A DNA stretch of 64,000 bases from positions 1 to 64,000 of the forward strand of contig NZ_RIAS01000014.1 in the NCBI RefSeq assembly GCF_003719335.1, read 5' to 3'. The stretch is from Paenibacillus amylolyticus. Lineage in GTDB: Bacteria; Bacillota; Bacilli; Paenibacillales; Paenibacillaceae. Positions 26,249-35,276 of this stretch are shown here, one piece after another. The translations under genes were made by a program, and so were the position numbers. The notes below the pieces were generated by a model that worked only from the letters and a program-made list of their open reading frames with translations, had not been told where the DNA came from and did not search any database. Numbering within the stretch: position 1 is the stretch's first letter; each line of letters starts with the position of its first letter.

Positions 26249-26517
26249 AGCGCTGAGGTAGTTCCTGCTACTTTATAGAAAAGAAAAACTAATCAAGTCA
26301 AATGATACCTTAATGTTATTATGATGTAAGTATTATCTGTAAATGTTTAATATTACTCGTAGGACTTTTATAGTGTTCATTCTCAAAATATCCGTTTTTT
26401 TGAATTTTAGTGTAACTTTTGTTTTTTGTAAGCGTATATAAAGTATAATATTCCCAAATTTAGACTTTATGGAGGGGTTTGATTAATGGGGGAAATATAA
26501 TATTTGGAGGTATTCTT
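26249..26517 (+). other. AT-rich gap before the secreted protein gene
   Basis: Contains the minus-strand promoter noted for the small ORF and otherwise only AT-rich sequence. The plus-strand stretch TATATAAAGTATAATATTCC near 26435-26455 offers a TATAAT-like -10 box for the gene at 26518, but no good -35. Confidence 0.3.
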
Positions 26518-27039
26518 GTGAGTAAGATACAAAGATTATTTTTAATCATTCCAATTTGCTTTGCGCTATTGATTGTCCCGTTTTATTCAACAGCAAGTGC
26601 AGCAGTTGATAATAGTTCTACATCAAAAAATATTATTCAGTGGGGTTTAGATGGTGGCATCACATTTAGTGTGCTTGTCACAGTATCTTCGTCACTAACA
26701 TACTCCTCTAAAGTACAGTCAGGTGCGAAGTTGTATACTTATACAGAATCTAACGCAAGCGTGCTCTCTCCTAGTAGCTATGGTTTGGCTGGTTGCTCAA
26801 CAACATTGGGAATAAGAAAGTCCACTAAGTTTGGATCGCAGACAGTTAATCTTCCTGTTCAAGGAAGCTATATTGTATCACCTGGAACAGCCGTTTTAGG
26901 TTACAAATCTAATGGATGGAGTTATACTACCGACTCCCCATTCTCTGTAAACGTTGAAAACTATGGCGTTGCGACACCGAATATTGGAAAGTGTACTGGC
27001 GGTGGAAGTGTCACTGATTCTTTCAGAATATCACATTAG
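26518..27039 (+). CDS. Small secreted protein, unknown
   Basis: A 173-residue protein with a clear signal peptide: K and R near the start, a hydrophobic core (LFLIIPICFALLIV) and a likely cleavage after STASA. The mature part is rich in Ser, Thr, Gly and Tyr and has two Cys (in GCSTT and GKCTGG) that could form a disulphide. I recognise no domain. GTG at 26518 follows GGAGG by seven bases; a TTG at 26479 would add residues ahead of the signal peptide. It overlaps the ribosome site of the next gene, so the two are probably co-transcribed. G+C is clearly low here. Confidence 0.7.
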   Translation: MSKIQRLFLIIPICFALLIVPFYSTASAAVDNSSTSKNIIQWGLDGGITFSVLVTVSSSLTYSSKVQSGAKLYTYTESNASVLSPSSYGLAGCSTTLGIRKSTKFGSQTVNLPVQGSYIVSPGTAVLGYKSNGWSYTTDSPFSVNVENYGVATPNIGKCTGGGSVTDSFRISH

Positions 27040-27052
27040 GAGGTAAACCATT

Positions 27053-27742
27053 TTGAAGAAAAAATTATTATCAATTATGGTGGGTGTTTTTGCAGCTGTA
27101 TTAGTGACGGGTTCAGTAATTTATTCTCAGTCGACCATTCCAAGAGAACAAATCAAAGAAGGATTTGATAAGATTCAGTTAAGTCTTGAAAATGGAAAAA
27201 TGAATCGTAGTTTAGCAGCACAATCTCCGTTGGTAGTGGGGGATGGAATTGAAATCACAAGAGATAGATTTGTATTTTACAAAAAGAGTTCCGAACTACT
27301 TAGTGGCCTTAACAATAATAATAATAGCTTATTGAAGCAGGCTACTCAAAGCGATGATGACATAATTAACGAATTAATTAAGTCTGATTTGACTGTGCAA
27401 AATGCTAAAAATTTAGGACTTGAAGCAACAGATCAGGAAATTAACGATGTAATCACAGCAGAAAAAGCTGCGTTAAACGATCCGGATTTGGATTCAGATA
27501 ATTACTTAGTTAAAGAACTTATGTCTAATAGAATTAGAATAACTGGTCTAACTGAAGATGAATTTTGGAATAGCGAAGAAACAAGATATGGTTATGAAAA
27601 AGCAATTTTACTTGGTAAACTTTTTGATCAACTAGTGAAGGAAGGAAAGATTAACGATATTAATGATTTTGATGCATATCAAAATCAACTTCTAGAAGCT
27701 TCCAAAGACAAACTTGAAATAAATTATTCAGTAATTAAGTAG
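27053..27742 (+). CDS. Membrane-anchored or secreted SurA_N-like protein
   Basis: A 229-residue protein with an N-terminal hydrophobic segment (about 5-25) that may be a signal peptide or anchor. The rest is charged and helical. The order VVGDGIEITRDRFVFY, then a helix with LTVQNAKNLGLEATDQEIND, then TEDEFW recalls the N-terminal chaperone region of SurA/PrsA proteins, but no peptidyl-prolyl isomerase domain follows. Start is TTG at 27053, with AGGAGG overlapping the stop of the upstream gene. One 60-base row (27541) counts 32% G+C. It may help fold or export the small secreted protein; this is a guess from pairing. Confidence 0.65.
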   Translation: MKKKLLSIMVGVFAAVLVTGSVIYSQSTIPREQIKEGFDKIQLSLENGKMNRSLAAQSPLVVGDGIEITRDRFVFYKKSSELLSGLNNNNNSLLKQATQSDDDIINELIKSDLTVQNAKNLGLEATDQEINDVITAEKAALNDPDLDSDNYLVKELMSNRIRITGLTEDEFWNSEETRYGYEKAILLGKLFDQLVKEGKINDINDFDAYQNQLLEASKDKLEINYSVIK

Positions 27743-27770
27743 TCACAATGTTTCAGAACAAAGAAACATC

Positions 27771-27812
27771 AAAAGACTGGCATCGGTACGATACTGATGC
27801 CAGTCTTTTGGA
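27771..27812 (+). terminator. Intrinsic terminator after the secreted pair
   Basis: AAAAGACTGGCATC pairs perfectly with GATGCCAGTCTTTT around an 11-base loop. Confidence 0.8.
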
Positions 27813-27915
27813 TTCACATGGTTATAGTAACTATTTGAAAGTTGAATTCATTTCTGCCGATTTCAATCTCTGTACCGGACGCCCAGCTTTCTGGCCATCA
27901 ATTGCTTCAAAGCAT

Positions 27916-27980
27916 AAAGTCACCTTTTAGAAATTCATCGGACTAACCGTAGGTCAGTCTAATTTCTAAAAGGTGACTTT
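27916..27980. repeat. Perfect 20-bp inverted repeat
   Basis: AAAGTCACCTTTTAGAAATT at 27916-27935 is the exact reverse complement of 27961-27980, with a 25-base loop holding GAC/GTC. Neither side has a T run, so it is not a normal terminator. It lies between convergent genes and could be a small mobile-repeat remnant. 27810-28013 holds no gene. Confidence 0.7.
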
Positions 27981-28013
27981 CAGTTTTAGGTGTTTTCGAT
28001 TGGAGTTAGCGTA

Positions 28014-28463
28014 TTATGAATTTAGTTGTTCTAACGCAGTTTCAATTGCTTCACCCATTAATGGATGATCTTTGCTGTTACTCCAGTAAATAAGGAGAAT
28101 ATTTTCTTTTTCGTATAGAAAAGGAGATGATGTCGAATTGGTATTTTCTGTGATTTTGTTAAATTCTTTAGCTCCTTTTAAACGATCCTTTTCTGAATTG
28201 AAGATATAGAAATGGATAAATTCTTCGGTATTACTGTCTTCTTCTGCGCCTGACGTCTTGACTGAGTATGCTTCCGGTATAACATCATTTAATTTCATGG
28301 GATATCCGGTTATACCAAAAGGCTCCAATTTCAAATTTTGTGATTTAAGTGCAGTTAACACATCATCCAAATTTAACTTGTTTTCATTCTCTTTGGAACA
28401 TCCAACTAAGGCAACGAAACACATGACCATGAATAAGAGCAACTTTGTTTTTGTGATATTCAT
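28014..28463 (-). CDS. Small lipoprotein, unknown
   Basis: A 149-residue protein with a lipoprotein signal peptide (hydrophobic LLLFMVMCFVAL, lipobox LVGC near residue 22). The mature part is charged and hydrophilic, about 125 residues, without a recognised domain. AAGGAGATG lies upstream on the minus strand. It is the only protein gene on this strand in the left half of the window and is low in G+C, like the two secreted protein genes next to it, so the three may be one acquired patch. Confidence 0.7.
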   Translation of the reverse strand: MNITKTKLLLFMVMCFVALVGCSKENENKLNLDDVLTALKSQNLKLEPFGITGYPMKLNDVIPEAYSVKTSGAEEDSNTEEFIHFYIFNSEKDRLKGAKEFNKITENTNSTSSPFLYEKENILLIYWSNSKDHPLMGEAIETALEQLNS

Positions 28464-28859
28464 TTAACTTTCATCTCCTTGGATAATATTCACTTATTTT
28501 TGTAATAGACACAATTTACGTTAATAATTAACGTGTAAAACTGAAATGAAGTGATGTAATAGGTGATTTTATAGTAAAAGATTCAAAATTAGGATGCTAC
28601 TAAAAATATAGACTTATTCTACCACAAACAATTCATACCATCTAGATTCCCTTAAATGGAGAGTATTATATGAGGTGTGAAATTCAATTATTTATGAAGC
28701 TCCTTACCGATGATATTTCACTCATAATCGGGATGAAATGCCATCTGAATTATTTGTATTTTTTTCATAAACGACATGAAACTACATATAGCGAAGAGCG
28801 CCTAAAGATGTGGTATACTGAAGAGTATGAATGAAAACAAAGAGGAGGTGCCTTGCGAG
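28464..28859 (+). other. AT-rich intergenic region before yvcD
   Basis: About 400 bases without a convincing gene. TATACT at 28814 could be the -10 box for yvcD. A 54-codon frame at 28670-28834 has a passable GGAGAG site but a sequence that looks random. Confidence 0.35.
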
Positions 28860-30602
28860 ATGAAGGGCAAGCTAGTGCGGACCGAGGGTCACCTTGCCAA
28901 TATTATACCGATTCACTTGGATGCTTCTTTCTTTTTTGAAAGAGCTGTCCGCTCGCTGGACCGTAATCATGTCGACAAGGCATTGAAATATTTTCGTAAA
29001 GCTGTTGAGTACGAGCCGGAAAACCCGGTGAATCATTGTAATATGGCAGGTATTTTATCAGAAAAGGGAGACTATAAGGCTTCCAATGCCATTCTGGCTC
29101 ATGTGCTGGATGAGGTTGACCCGTCGATGACGGAATGTTATTTCTATATGGCGAACAATTATGCCAACATGGATCAATTCGAGGAAGCCGAGCGTGCGCT
29201 GGTGACCTATCTGGAGGAAGACACGCAGGGGCAGTTCATGACGGAAGCCGAAGAAATGATGGAGCTTTTGTATTATGAGCTGGATCGCCCGGCCAAATTA
29301 AATCGAATCAAGTCACGTAAAGGTGTTGTGGAGCACGATCAGGCACGCGAGTTTCTGGAAGAGGGGAAGTTTGCCCAAGCTGCAGAGTTGCTCGAAGGCA
29401 TGTCGCCCGATTATCCGGATTATCTCGCTGCCCGTAACAATCTGGCTCTCGCCTATTATTATATGGGACTGTTTTCTAAAGCGAAAGAGACTATCGCTGA
29501 AGTGCTGGAACAGGAACCGGGCAATCTGCACGCACTTTGTAATCTGGCGATCTTCTATCAAAATGAGAATCGGACAGATCAAGTGCTGCTGTTGATCAAA
29601 AAACTGCGTACGATCGTGCCATACCAGCACGAACAGGTGTACAAGCTGGCTACGACAATGGGGATTCTGGGCCAGCACGACGCGGCCTACATCCATTTCC
29701 GCCGGCTGCTCAAAGTTGAAGAAACCGCTGCTGATCCGGCACTGGCGCATTACGCAGCAGTTGCGGCCTTCAACACGGAACGGTATGACATGGCGAAGCG
29801 ACTGTGGCATCATGTGAATAAGCTCGATCCAGGTTCCGAGGTGGCTCGTTATTATTTGGACGGCCTCGAGGCGGTACTTCAAGGTATGCAGGAGCCGAAT
29901 AAGTTAAGCTATCACTACCACCTTCCTTTTGACGAGCAATTCAAGCAATGGGAGGATTACGGTAACGGCATTCCGGAAGAGATGAAAAATGATCCGTTGA
30001 TTCGCTCATCGTTCTTCTGGGCATTGCGTCATGGGGATCAGGCAACCAAGTTGCAGGTTATTCATGCGCTTGGCATGATTGGAGATTACGAGGTGCAACA
30101 GGCCCTGCAATTGTTCATTAATGAACCTGGTGAAGAGTCTACCCTGGTCAAGGCAGCACAGGTCGTTTTGCATGATCTGCAACGTGCTGAACATCATGAA
30201 TTGGATGCTAAAGTACCCCAAACACTCACTCCGGAGACTCTGAAATCTCTTCGTAAAGTGGGTAAGGCCGATGTCGCGGCGAATCATGCGGAAACGGGAG
30301 CAACTTCTCATTGGCAGGTTGTTGTTGATCGTGCGCTTCAGATGTCAGAGGCGAGAGCCGAACTACAGCACGAGATGGAGCGGATCTGGACAGACTATGT
30401 CTCCAGGGTATGCCCGGATCTGTCTGGTTCCAAACAGATTGAAGGATGGGCTGCAGGTCTGGAGTATCTGGCTTCCAAAAACCGTAGCCGACCCGTTACG
30501 TATCAAAGTATCGCTGAACGTTACGGTATATCTGCATCTACCGTAAGCAAATATGCGAGACAGCTCAACCAGATTTGTAGTGCAGCTCCGCCAAATCACT
30601 AG
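28860..30602 (+). CDS. yvcD: TPR-repeat protein, YvcD type
   Basis: A 580-residue cytoplasmic protein. Several tetratricopeptide repeats lie in the first 330 residues, for example around ALKYFRKAVEYEPENPVNHC and AKETIAEVLEQEPGNLHALC, typical of protein-binding scaffolds. The C-terminus ends in a helix-turn-helix-like stretch, TYQSIAERYGISASTVSKYA. The gene precedes trxB as in B. subtilis, where its function is unknown. ATG 28860 has AGGAGG 11 bases upstream; ATG 28827 would need initiation 13 bases behind the putative -10 box. Confidence 0.8.
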   Translation: MKGKLVRTEGHLANIIPIHLDASFFFERAVRSLDRNHVDKALKYFRKAVEYEPENPVNHCNMAGILSEKGDYKASNAILAHVLDEVDPSMTECYFYMANNYANMDQFEEAERALVTYLEEDTQGQFMTEAEEMMELLYYELDRPAKLNRIKSRKGVVEHDQAREFLEEGKFAQAAELLEGMSPDYPDYLAARNNLALAYYYMGLFSKAKETIAEVLEQEPGNLHALCNLAIFYQNENRTDQVLLLIKKLRTIVPYQHEQVYKLATTMGILGQHDAAYIHFRRLLKVEETAADPALAHYAAVAAFNTERYDMAKRLWHHVNKLDPGSEVARYYLDGLEAVLQGMQEPNKLSYHYHLPFDEQFKQWEDYGNGIPEEMKNDPLIRSSFFWALRHGDQATKLQVIHALGMIGDYEVQQALQLFINEPGEESTLVKAAQVVLHDLQRAEHHELDAKVPQTLTPETLKSLRKVGKADVAANHAETGATSHWQVVVDRALQMSEARAELQHEMERIWTDYVSRVCPDLSGSKQIEGWAAGLEYLASKNRSRPVTYQSIAERYGISASTVSKYARQLNQICSAAPPNH

Positions 30603-30792
30603 CTTCAGAGATATAGACTCGGTAAAACGTTGAAATTCAAGCTTGAAGCAAGGTTGTCCCTAAGCGAAGGATACATTAACCGGAAAAACGGGTAAACTTA
30701 ACGAATAGGTCTCAAAATGCCTGTAGATACCATCTTGGCAAGTTATTCGCGACCATTACACATCTCAACCTGATGAAGGAGGCTGTATCTAT

Positions 30793-31752
30793 ATGTCTAA
30801 ATACAGAACGATTGTGATCGGAACTGGGCCTGCGGGTCTGACAGCAGCGATATACCTGGCTCGTGCGAATCTGAAACCGCTGGTGATTGAAGGTCTTCAG
30901 CCGGGCGGTCAATTGACGACGACTACAGAAGTTGAGAACTTCCCGGGTTTTCCGCAAGGTATTATGGGGCCTGAGTTGATGGACAACATGCGCAAGCAAG
31001 CAGAGCGTTTTGGCGCTGAATTCAAGAACGGCTGGGTGGAAGAAGTTGATTTCAGTAAGCAGCCTTTTAAAGTAAGTGTGGGCGGTATCGGTGAGTTGGA
31101 AGCAGACTCCATCATTATCTCCACGGGTGCTTCGGCTCGTTATCTCGGTATTCCGGGTGAGCAGGAAAACGTAGGGCGGGGAGTAAGTACATGTGCAACA
31201 TGTGACGGATTTTTCTTCCGCGGCAAGAAGATCGTTGTGGTGGGCGGCGGCGACTCCGCCATGGAAGAAGCGAGCTTTTTGACTCGTTTTGCCACGGACG
31301 TTACACTGGTTCACCGCCGGGATGAGCTGCGTGCATCCAAGATTATGCAGGACCGTGCGCGCAGCAACGAGAAGGTAAAGTGGGCTTTGAACCGTACACC
31401 GCTTGAAGTTGTTCCTGAAGCACTAGGTGTCAAAGGATTGAAAGTACGCAATAATGAAACGGGACAAGAAGAGCTGATTGAAGCAGACGGTGTGTTTGTT
31501 GCCATTGGTCACACGCCAAACACGGGGTTCCTAGGTAATGCCATTGCGCTGGATGACCATGGGTACGTTGTGGTGAAGCCAGGGACAACGGAAACAAATA
31601 TTCCAGGTGTGTTTGCTTGTGGTGATGTTCAGGATACAAAATATCGCCAGGCCATTACAGCGGCAGGATCGGGTTGTATGGCGGCGATGGACTGTGAAAA
31701 ATTCCTGGAGGGAAGCATCGTGCACGACTGGAGCGAAACATTGGATAAGTAA
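30793..31752 (+). CDS. trxB: Thioredoxin reductase
   Basis: A 319-residue NADPH-dependent flavoprotein that keeps thioredoxin reduced. FAD-binding GTGPAGLTAAIYLARA is at the N-terminus, the redox pair in CATC is at 134-137, the NADPH-binding GGGDSAMEEA follows at about 155, and the C-terminal FAD motif is GVFACGDVQD. It lies 190 bases behind yvcD and ends at a terminator. Confidence 0.97.
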   Translation: MSKYRTIVIGTGPAGLTAAIYLARANLKPLVIEGLQPGGQLTTTTEVENFPGFPQGIMGPELMDNMRKQAERFGAEFKNGWVEEVDFSKQPFKVSVGGIGELEADSIIISTGASARYLGIPGEQENVGRGVSTCATCDGFFFRGKKIVVVGGGDSAMEEASFLTRFATDVTLVHRRDELRASKIMQDRARSNEKVKWALNRTPLEVVPEALGVKGLKVRNNETGQEELIEADGVFVAIGHTPNTGFLGNAIALDDHGYVVVKPGTTETNIPGVFACGDVQDTKYRQAITAAGSGCMAAMDCEKFLEGSIVHDWSETLDK

Positions 31753-31820
31753 TAAGCATGACTGTTTCACAAAGCGTGGAATAAATTAACATAAGAGACA
31801 ACGGGAAGTCTCATGAACTG

Positions 31821-31847
31821 AGAGAAGCCGGGGGGCTTCTCTTTTTT
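31821..31847 (+). terminator. Intrinsic terminator after trxB
   Basis: AGAGAAGCC pairs with GGCTTCTCT around GGGG, followed by TTTTTT. Confidence 0.9.
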
Positions 31848-31908
31848 GAAACGATGGCGGGCATGATTTCGTATACATAAGGGGTAAATTAGCTGTGAGG
31901 TGAAGGTG

Positions 31909-32949
31909 TTGGGGGAAATGATAAAAGAGTGGCTTCATAATGCGACAGTTAGGCGTTTTTTGATCCTGCTGTTGTTCTGTTTAATTTTGTTCAGTATGGG
32001 GAGTATGCTTCATATGATTCTGCTGTTGTTCCTGGTGACTTACGTCATGAACAGGCTGCAGCATCTCATCACAAGAGGTTTGAATCGATTTTTTCCTATC
32101 AACTATAAAGTTGTGGTCATTCTGCTGTATATGATCGTGATTGCCGGGATTGTGCTCGGGATATCCAGATATTCACCGCGGATTGTGGATCAGGTTGTAC
32201 AGTTAACCAACGAGATTATGAAGTTTCTCGACACGGCGGATGGTGATAATTTTGCCTCCAAGATCGCAGGTTATCTGCAGTCCTTTGATATTAAAAATTA
32301 TACCAACGAAGCGCTGAAATACATCTTTGCCTTGAGCAAATGGCTGGAATTCATCCTGCTGGTTATTATTTTGAGCTTGTTCTTCCTGTTACAGAAAAAA
32401 GAAATCTATAAATTTACGTCCAAGTTCAAAACAAGTAAAATCGGCTGGTTTTATAATGAAGTGGCATACCTGGGCGATAAATTTGTATCTTCTTTCGGTA
32501 AAGTTATTGAAGCACAGTTGCTCATCGCCGTGTTTAATACGGTGCTGACGATGCTCGGATTGTGGATATTAGGTTACCCTTACCTGTTCGCGTTAACAAT
32601 TATGGTCTTCTTGCTCAGTCTGGTGCCTGTAGCGGGGGTTATGATCTCCCTTGTGCCACTCTGTCTGATCGGGTATCAAATGGGTGGACTGCAGATGGCC
32701 ATCATCGTGATCATTATGATCATCATTATCCATGCGCTGGAAACATATTTCCTGAATCCGAAGCTGATGGCGCACAAGACCAAGCTGCCGATGTTTTACA
32801 CCTTTATCGTGCTGATTCTATCGCAGCATTTCCTCGGTATCTGGGGCTTGATTATTGGTATTCCGATCTTTGTCTTCATGCTGGACATTCTGGATGTCAA
32901 CAAGATGGAGAAGACCGAAGAGCCTGTGCGCGTTGAGACAAAGCTGTAA
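31909..32949 (+). CDS. AI-2E family transporter (PerM/YtvI type)
   Basis: A 346-residue polytopic membrane protein. Two hydrophobic helices near the N-terminus, a soluble stretch at about 90-145, then five or six helices with the family's PYLFALTIMVFLLSLVPVAG and LETYFLNPKLMAHKTKLP blocks. Members export small molecules or act as ion antiporters; the name comes from E. coli TqsA and does not prove autoinducer transport. Several alternative starts (GTG 31900, GTG 31906, TTG 31909, ATG 31918) compete; TTG 31909 sits best behind GAGGTG. It is flanked by terminators on both sides, so it is monocistronic. Confidence 0.85.
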   Translation: MGEMIKEWLHNATVRRFLILLLFCLILFSMGSMLHMILLLFLVTYVMNRLQHLITRGLNRFFPINYKVVVILLYMIVIAGIVLGISRYSPRIVDQVVQLTNEIMKFLDTADGDNFASKIAGYLQSFDIKNYTNEALKYIFALSKWLEFILLVIILSLFFLLQKKEIYKFTSKFKTSKIGWFYNEVAYLGDKFVSSFGKVIEAQLLIAVFNTVLTMLGLWILGYPYLFALTIMVFLLSLVPVAGVMISLVPLCLIGYQMGGLQMAIIVIIMIIIIHALETYFLNPKLMAHKTKLPMFYTFIVLILSQHFLGIWGLIIGIPIFVFMLDILDVNKMEKTEEPVRVETKL

Positions 32950-32990
32950 CTGATTTCCCAAAGTTCACTGAACAGTTGGAAAAAAGAATA

Positions 32991-33027
32991 AACGCCTCCA
33001 GTGCTTCGCTGGATGGCGTTTTTTTGT
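32991..33027 (+). terminator. Intrinsic terminator
   Basis: AACGCC-TCCAG pairs with CTGGA-TGGCGTT, followed by TTTTTT. Confidence 0.9.
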
Positions 33028-33208
33028 TATACCCGCACCTAAGGTGAAGGTATCACGAGTGATTTGGTAAGACATGTCATGAATGTCAGATGACCATTGT
33101 CATTTTGTATGAATGGAACGAGTGATAATGAAATATCATGAGTTGAGGCTACCCTTTCTATCAGGGAAGGAGGGAGCATGGCGTTTTAATAGATCAAGAG
33201 GAGGTTGT

Positions 33209-33286
33209 ATGCGGATTCAAAAATGGTGTGTGATGTCGTTCACAACCCTGCCAAAGCATGTTGCGCATGAGGTCTTCTCGTCTTGA
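33209..33286 (+). CDS. Possible 25-residue leader peptide
   Basis: A short frame starting MRIQKWCVMSF with GAGGAGG four bases ahead of its ATG. Its end overlaps the -35 box of the glcK promoter. The strong ribosome site is the only support; it may be chance. The rest of 33028-33282 shows repeated TGTCAT-like words near 33075-33105 and nothing else. Confidence 0.25.
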   Translation: MRIQKWCVMSFTTLPKHVAHEVFSS

Positions 33287-33311
33287 CCCCGGCGTATCCT
33301 TCAATTATAGT
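33283..33311 (+). promoter_or_regulatory. Promoter of the glcK-whiA operon
   Basis: TTGACC, 17-base spacer, TATAGT, about 50 bases before the glcK start. Close to the sigma-A consensus. Confidence 0.75.
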
Positions 33312-33360
33312 TGGTACGTAGGACTTAAACTATTTTAGATAGATAAAGGTGGCTTGCAGC

Positions 33361-34311
33361 ATGTCTGAGAAAATCTACGTTGGGGTCGATCTCGGCGGAA
33401 CAGCAATCAAGGTCGGTATATGTGATGATCAAGGTCAGCTTATGCATACGTATGAAGGACCGACTGAAGTGGATCAGGGCGTTGACACGGTTATCGCCAA
33501 CATCGAGAAGTATGTCCGTCATATCGTTGCCGAATCACCGTACAGCTGGGAACAGCTTGAGGGTGTCGGGGCAGGAGTTGCCGGTTTCACGAATGTACGC
33601 GAGGGGATTATTGTTCATGCTCCTAACATCGGATTTCGGAATGTAGCCATTCGTTCGGTTCTGGAAGAGCGTCTGGGCAAGCCCGTCAAAATAGATAATG
33701 ATGCGAACGTTGCTGCTCTGGGTGAAGCTTGGGCTGGAGCCGGCAAGGGTGTAGACAATTGCGTATGCTTCACACTCGGTACAGGCGTTGGCGGCGGTCT
33801 CATCCTGAACGGTAAAATCTATCAAGGGTTTTCCGGTATGGCAGGGGAACTGGGTCACATCAGTGTTGTGCCTGATCTGGAAGCGATCAAGTGTGGTTGT
33901 GGTAAAATGGGATGTGTAGAGACGGTATCATCTGCAACAGGCATCATTCGTATGGCGAAGGATGCTGTAGAGCGTGGTGATCATACGTCCCTTGCTTTGG
34001 TAGACAAAATCGCTGCCAAGGAAGTATTTGATGCGGCTAAAGCGGGCGATGAAGTGGCATTGCGCATTGTAAACCGTGCGGCTTATTATTTGGGCAAATC
34101 CATGGCAACCGTAGCGGCTGTACTGAACCCGGAATTATTCATTGTTGGCGGTGGTGTATCCAAGGCAGGCGACTTCTTGTTTGATGAGATTCGAACTGTG
34201 TTTGCTCAACTGACTCCAGAACCGCTGCAACAAGGTGTTCAGATTTTGGAAGCTACGCTGGGTAATGATGCAGGTATCGTAGGCGCGGCAGGTCTCCTCT
34301 TACGTTCGTAG
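33361..34311 (+). CDS. glcK: Glucokinase, ROK family
   Basis: A 316-residue sugar kinase phosphorylating glucose with ATP. The ATP-binding motif DLGGTAIKVGI is at the N-terminus; the ROK signature with zinc ligands (GELGHISV, then CGCGKMGCVE) lies at about 165-190; the catalytic Asp is in the IDNDANVAALGE block. ATG 33361 lies eight bases after AAAGGTGG. The gene heads the rapZ-yvcK-whiA group here, unlike in B. subtilis. It feeds glucose 6-phosphate to the glycolytic operon downstream. Confidence 0.95.
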   Translation: MSEKIYVGVDLGGTAIKVGICDDQGQLMHTYEGPTEVDQGVDTVIANIEKYVRHIVAESPYSWEQLEGVGAGVAGFTNVREGIIVHAPNIGFRNVAIRSVLEERLGKPVKIDNDANVAALGEAWAGAGKGVDNCVCFTLGTGVGGGLILNGKIYQGFSGMAGELGHISVVPDLEAIKCGCGKMGCVETVSSATGIIRMAKDAVERGDHTSLALVDKIAAKEVFDAAKAGDEVALRIVNRAAYYLGKSMATVAAVLNPELFIVGGGVSKAGDFLFDEIRTVFAQLTPEPLQQGVQILEATLGNDAGIVGAAGLLLRS

Positions 34312-34363
34312 TAACTTTGTAACACGATATATCCGACAGCAATATGATAAGGAGGGGACATTT

Positions 34364-35263
34364 ATGCTTGACGGTGAAGGCTCACCAGGCACAGGCGCCA
34401 CGCTCATTATCATTACGGGCATGTCCGGAGCGGGTAAAACGATAGCTGTGCAGAGCCTGGAAGATCTAGGGTTTTTCTGCGTAGATAATTTACCGCCTGT
34501 TCTAATTCCTAAATTCGCGGAGTTGATTGAACAGTCGAATGGCAAGATCGGCAAGGTAGCCCTGGTCATCGATCTTCGGGGACGTGAATTTTTCACAGCA
34601 TTGTCCGAGTCTTTAAATTATATCAAGGATCATTTTACGATTCACTGCGAAATTCTTTTTTTGGATGCAACCGATTCGGTTCTGGTTCAACGATACAAAG
34701 AGAGCAGACGCAGACATCCGTTAGCACCAGAAGGTATGCCGCTGGATGGCATTAAGCTGGAGCGCAAGATGCTGGAGGAGCTTAAAAATTCAGCAACTCA
34801 GGTGCTCAATACCAGCACCATGAAGCCTGCTCAATTGAAGGAGCGCATTATCTCGCGTTTCTCTCATTTGGAGAGCCAGATGTTGTCTGTGAATATAACG
34901 TCCTTCGGATTTAAATACGGTATTCCGATTGATGCGGATCTCGTATTTGATGTTCGTTTTTTACCAAATCCACATTATATTGATCATTTGCGTCCGAATA
35001 CAGGACAAAATAGTGAAGTGTACGAATATGTTATGAAATGGCCTGAAACGCAAGCGTTTCTGACCAAGCTGCTGGATATGCTGCATTTTCTGATTCCGCA
35101 ATACCGGAAGGAAGGCAAAAGCCAGGTTATTATTGGAATCGGCTGTACCGGAGGCAAGCATCGTTCGGTAGCAATATCGGAATATTTGGGCAAAATGCTG
35201 GGAAGCAGTGAGACTGAAGCTGTTACCGTAAGCCATCGCGACGCTGACCGGGACCGTCATTGA
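34364..35263 (+). CDS. rapZ: Nucleotide-binding protein RapZ/YvcJ
   Basis: A 299-residue P-loop protein. Walker A GMSGAGKT is at about 19-26, the conserved DNLPP block follows, and the C-terminal domain carries IGIGCTGGKHRSV. In E. coli RapZ is an RNA-binding adaptor for glucosamine-6-phosphate control; B. subtilis YvcJ hydrolyses nucleotides and affects competence. The gene order rapZ-yvcK-whiA is conserved in Bacillota and Actinomycetota. 13 bases separate it from yvcK. Confidence 0.94.
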   Translation: MLDGEGSPGTGATLIIITGMSGAGKTIAVQSLEDLGFFCVDNLPPVLIPKFAELIEQSNGKIGKVALVIDLRGREFFTALSESLNYIKDHFTIHCEILFLDATDSVLVQRYKESRRRHPLAPEGMPLDGIKLERKMLEELKNSATQVLNTSTMKPAQLKERIISRFSHLESQMLSVNITSFGFKYGIPIDADLVFDVRFLPNPHYIDHLRPNTGQNSEVYEYVMKWPETQAFLTKLLDMLHFLIPQYRKEGKSQVIIGIGCTGGKHRSVAISEYLGKMLGSSETEAVTVSHRDADRDRH

Positions 35264-35276
35264 AGAGGGTGAAGGG

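Noticed and set aside
28670..28834. 54-codon frame before yvcD
   Set aside because: A GGAGAG site is present, but the sequence looks random and it overlaps the likely yvcD -10 box.
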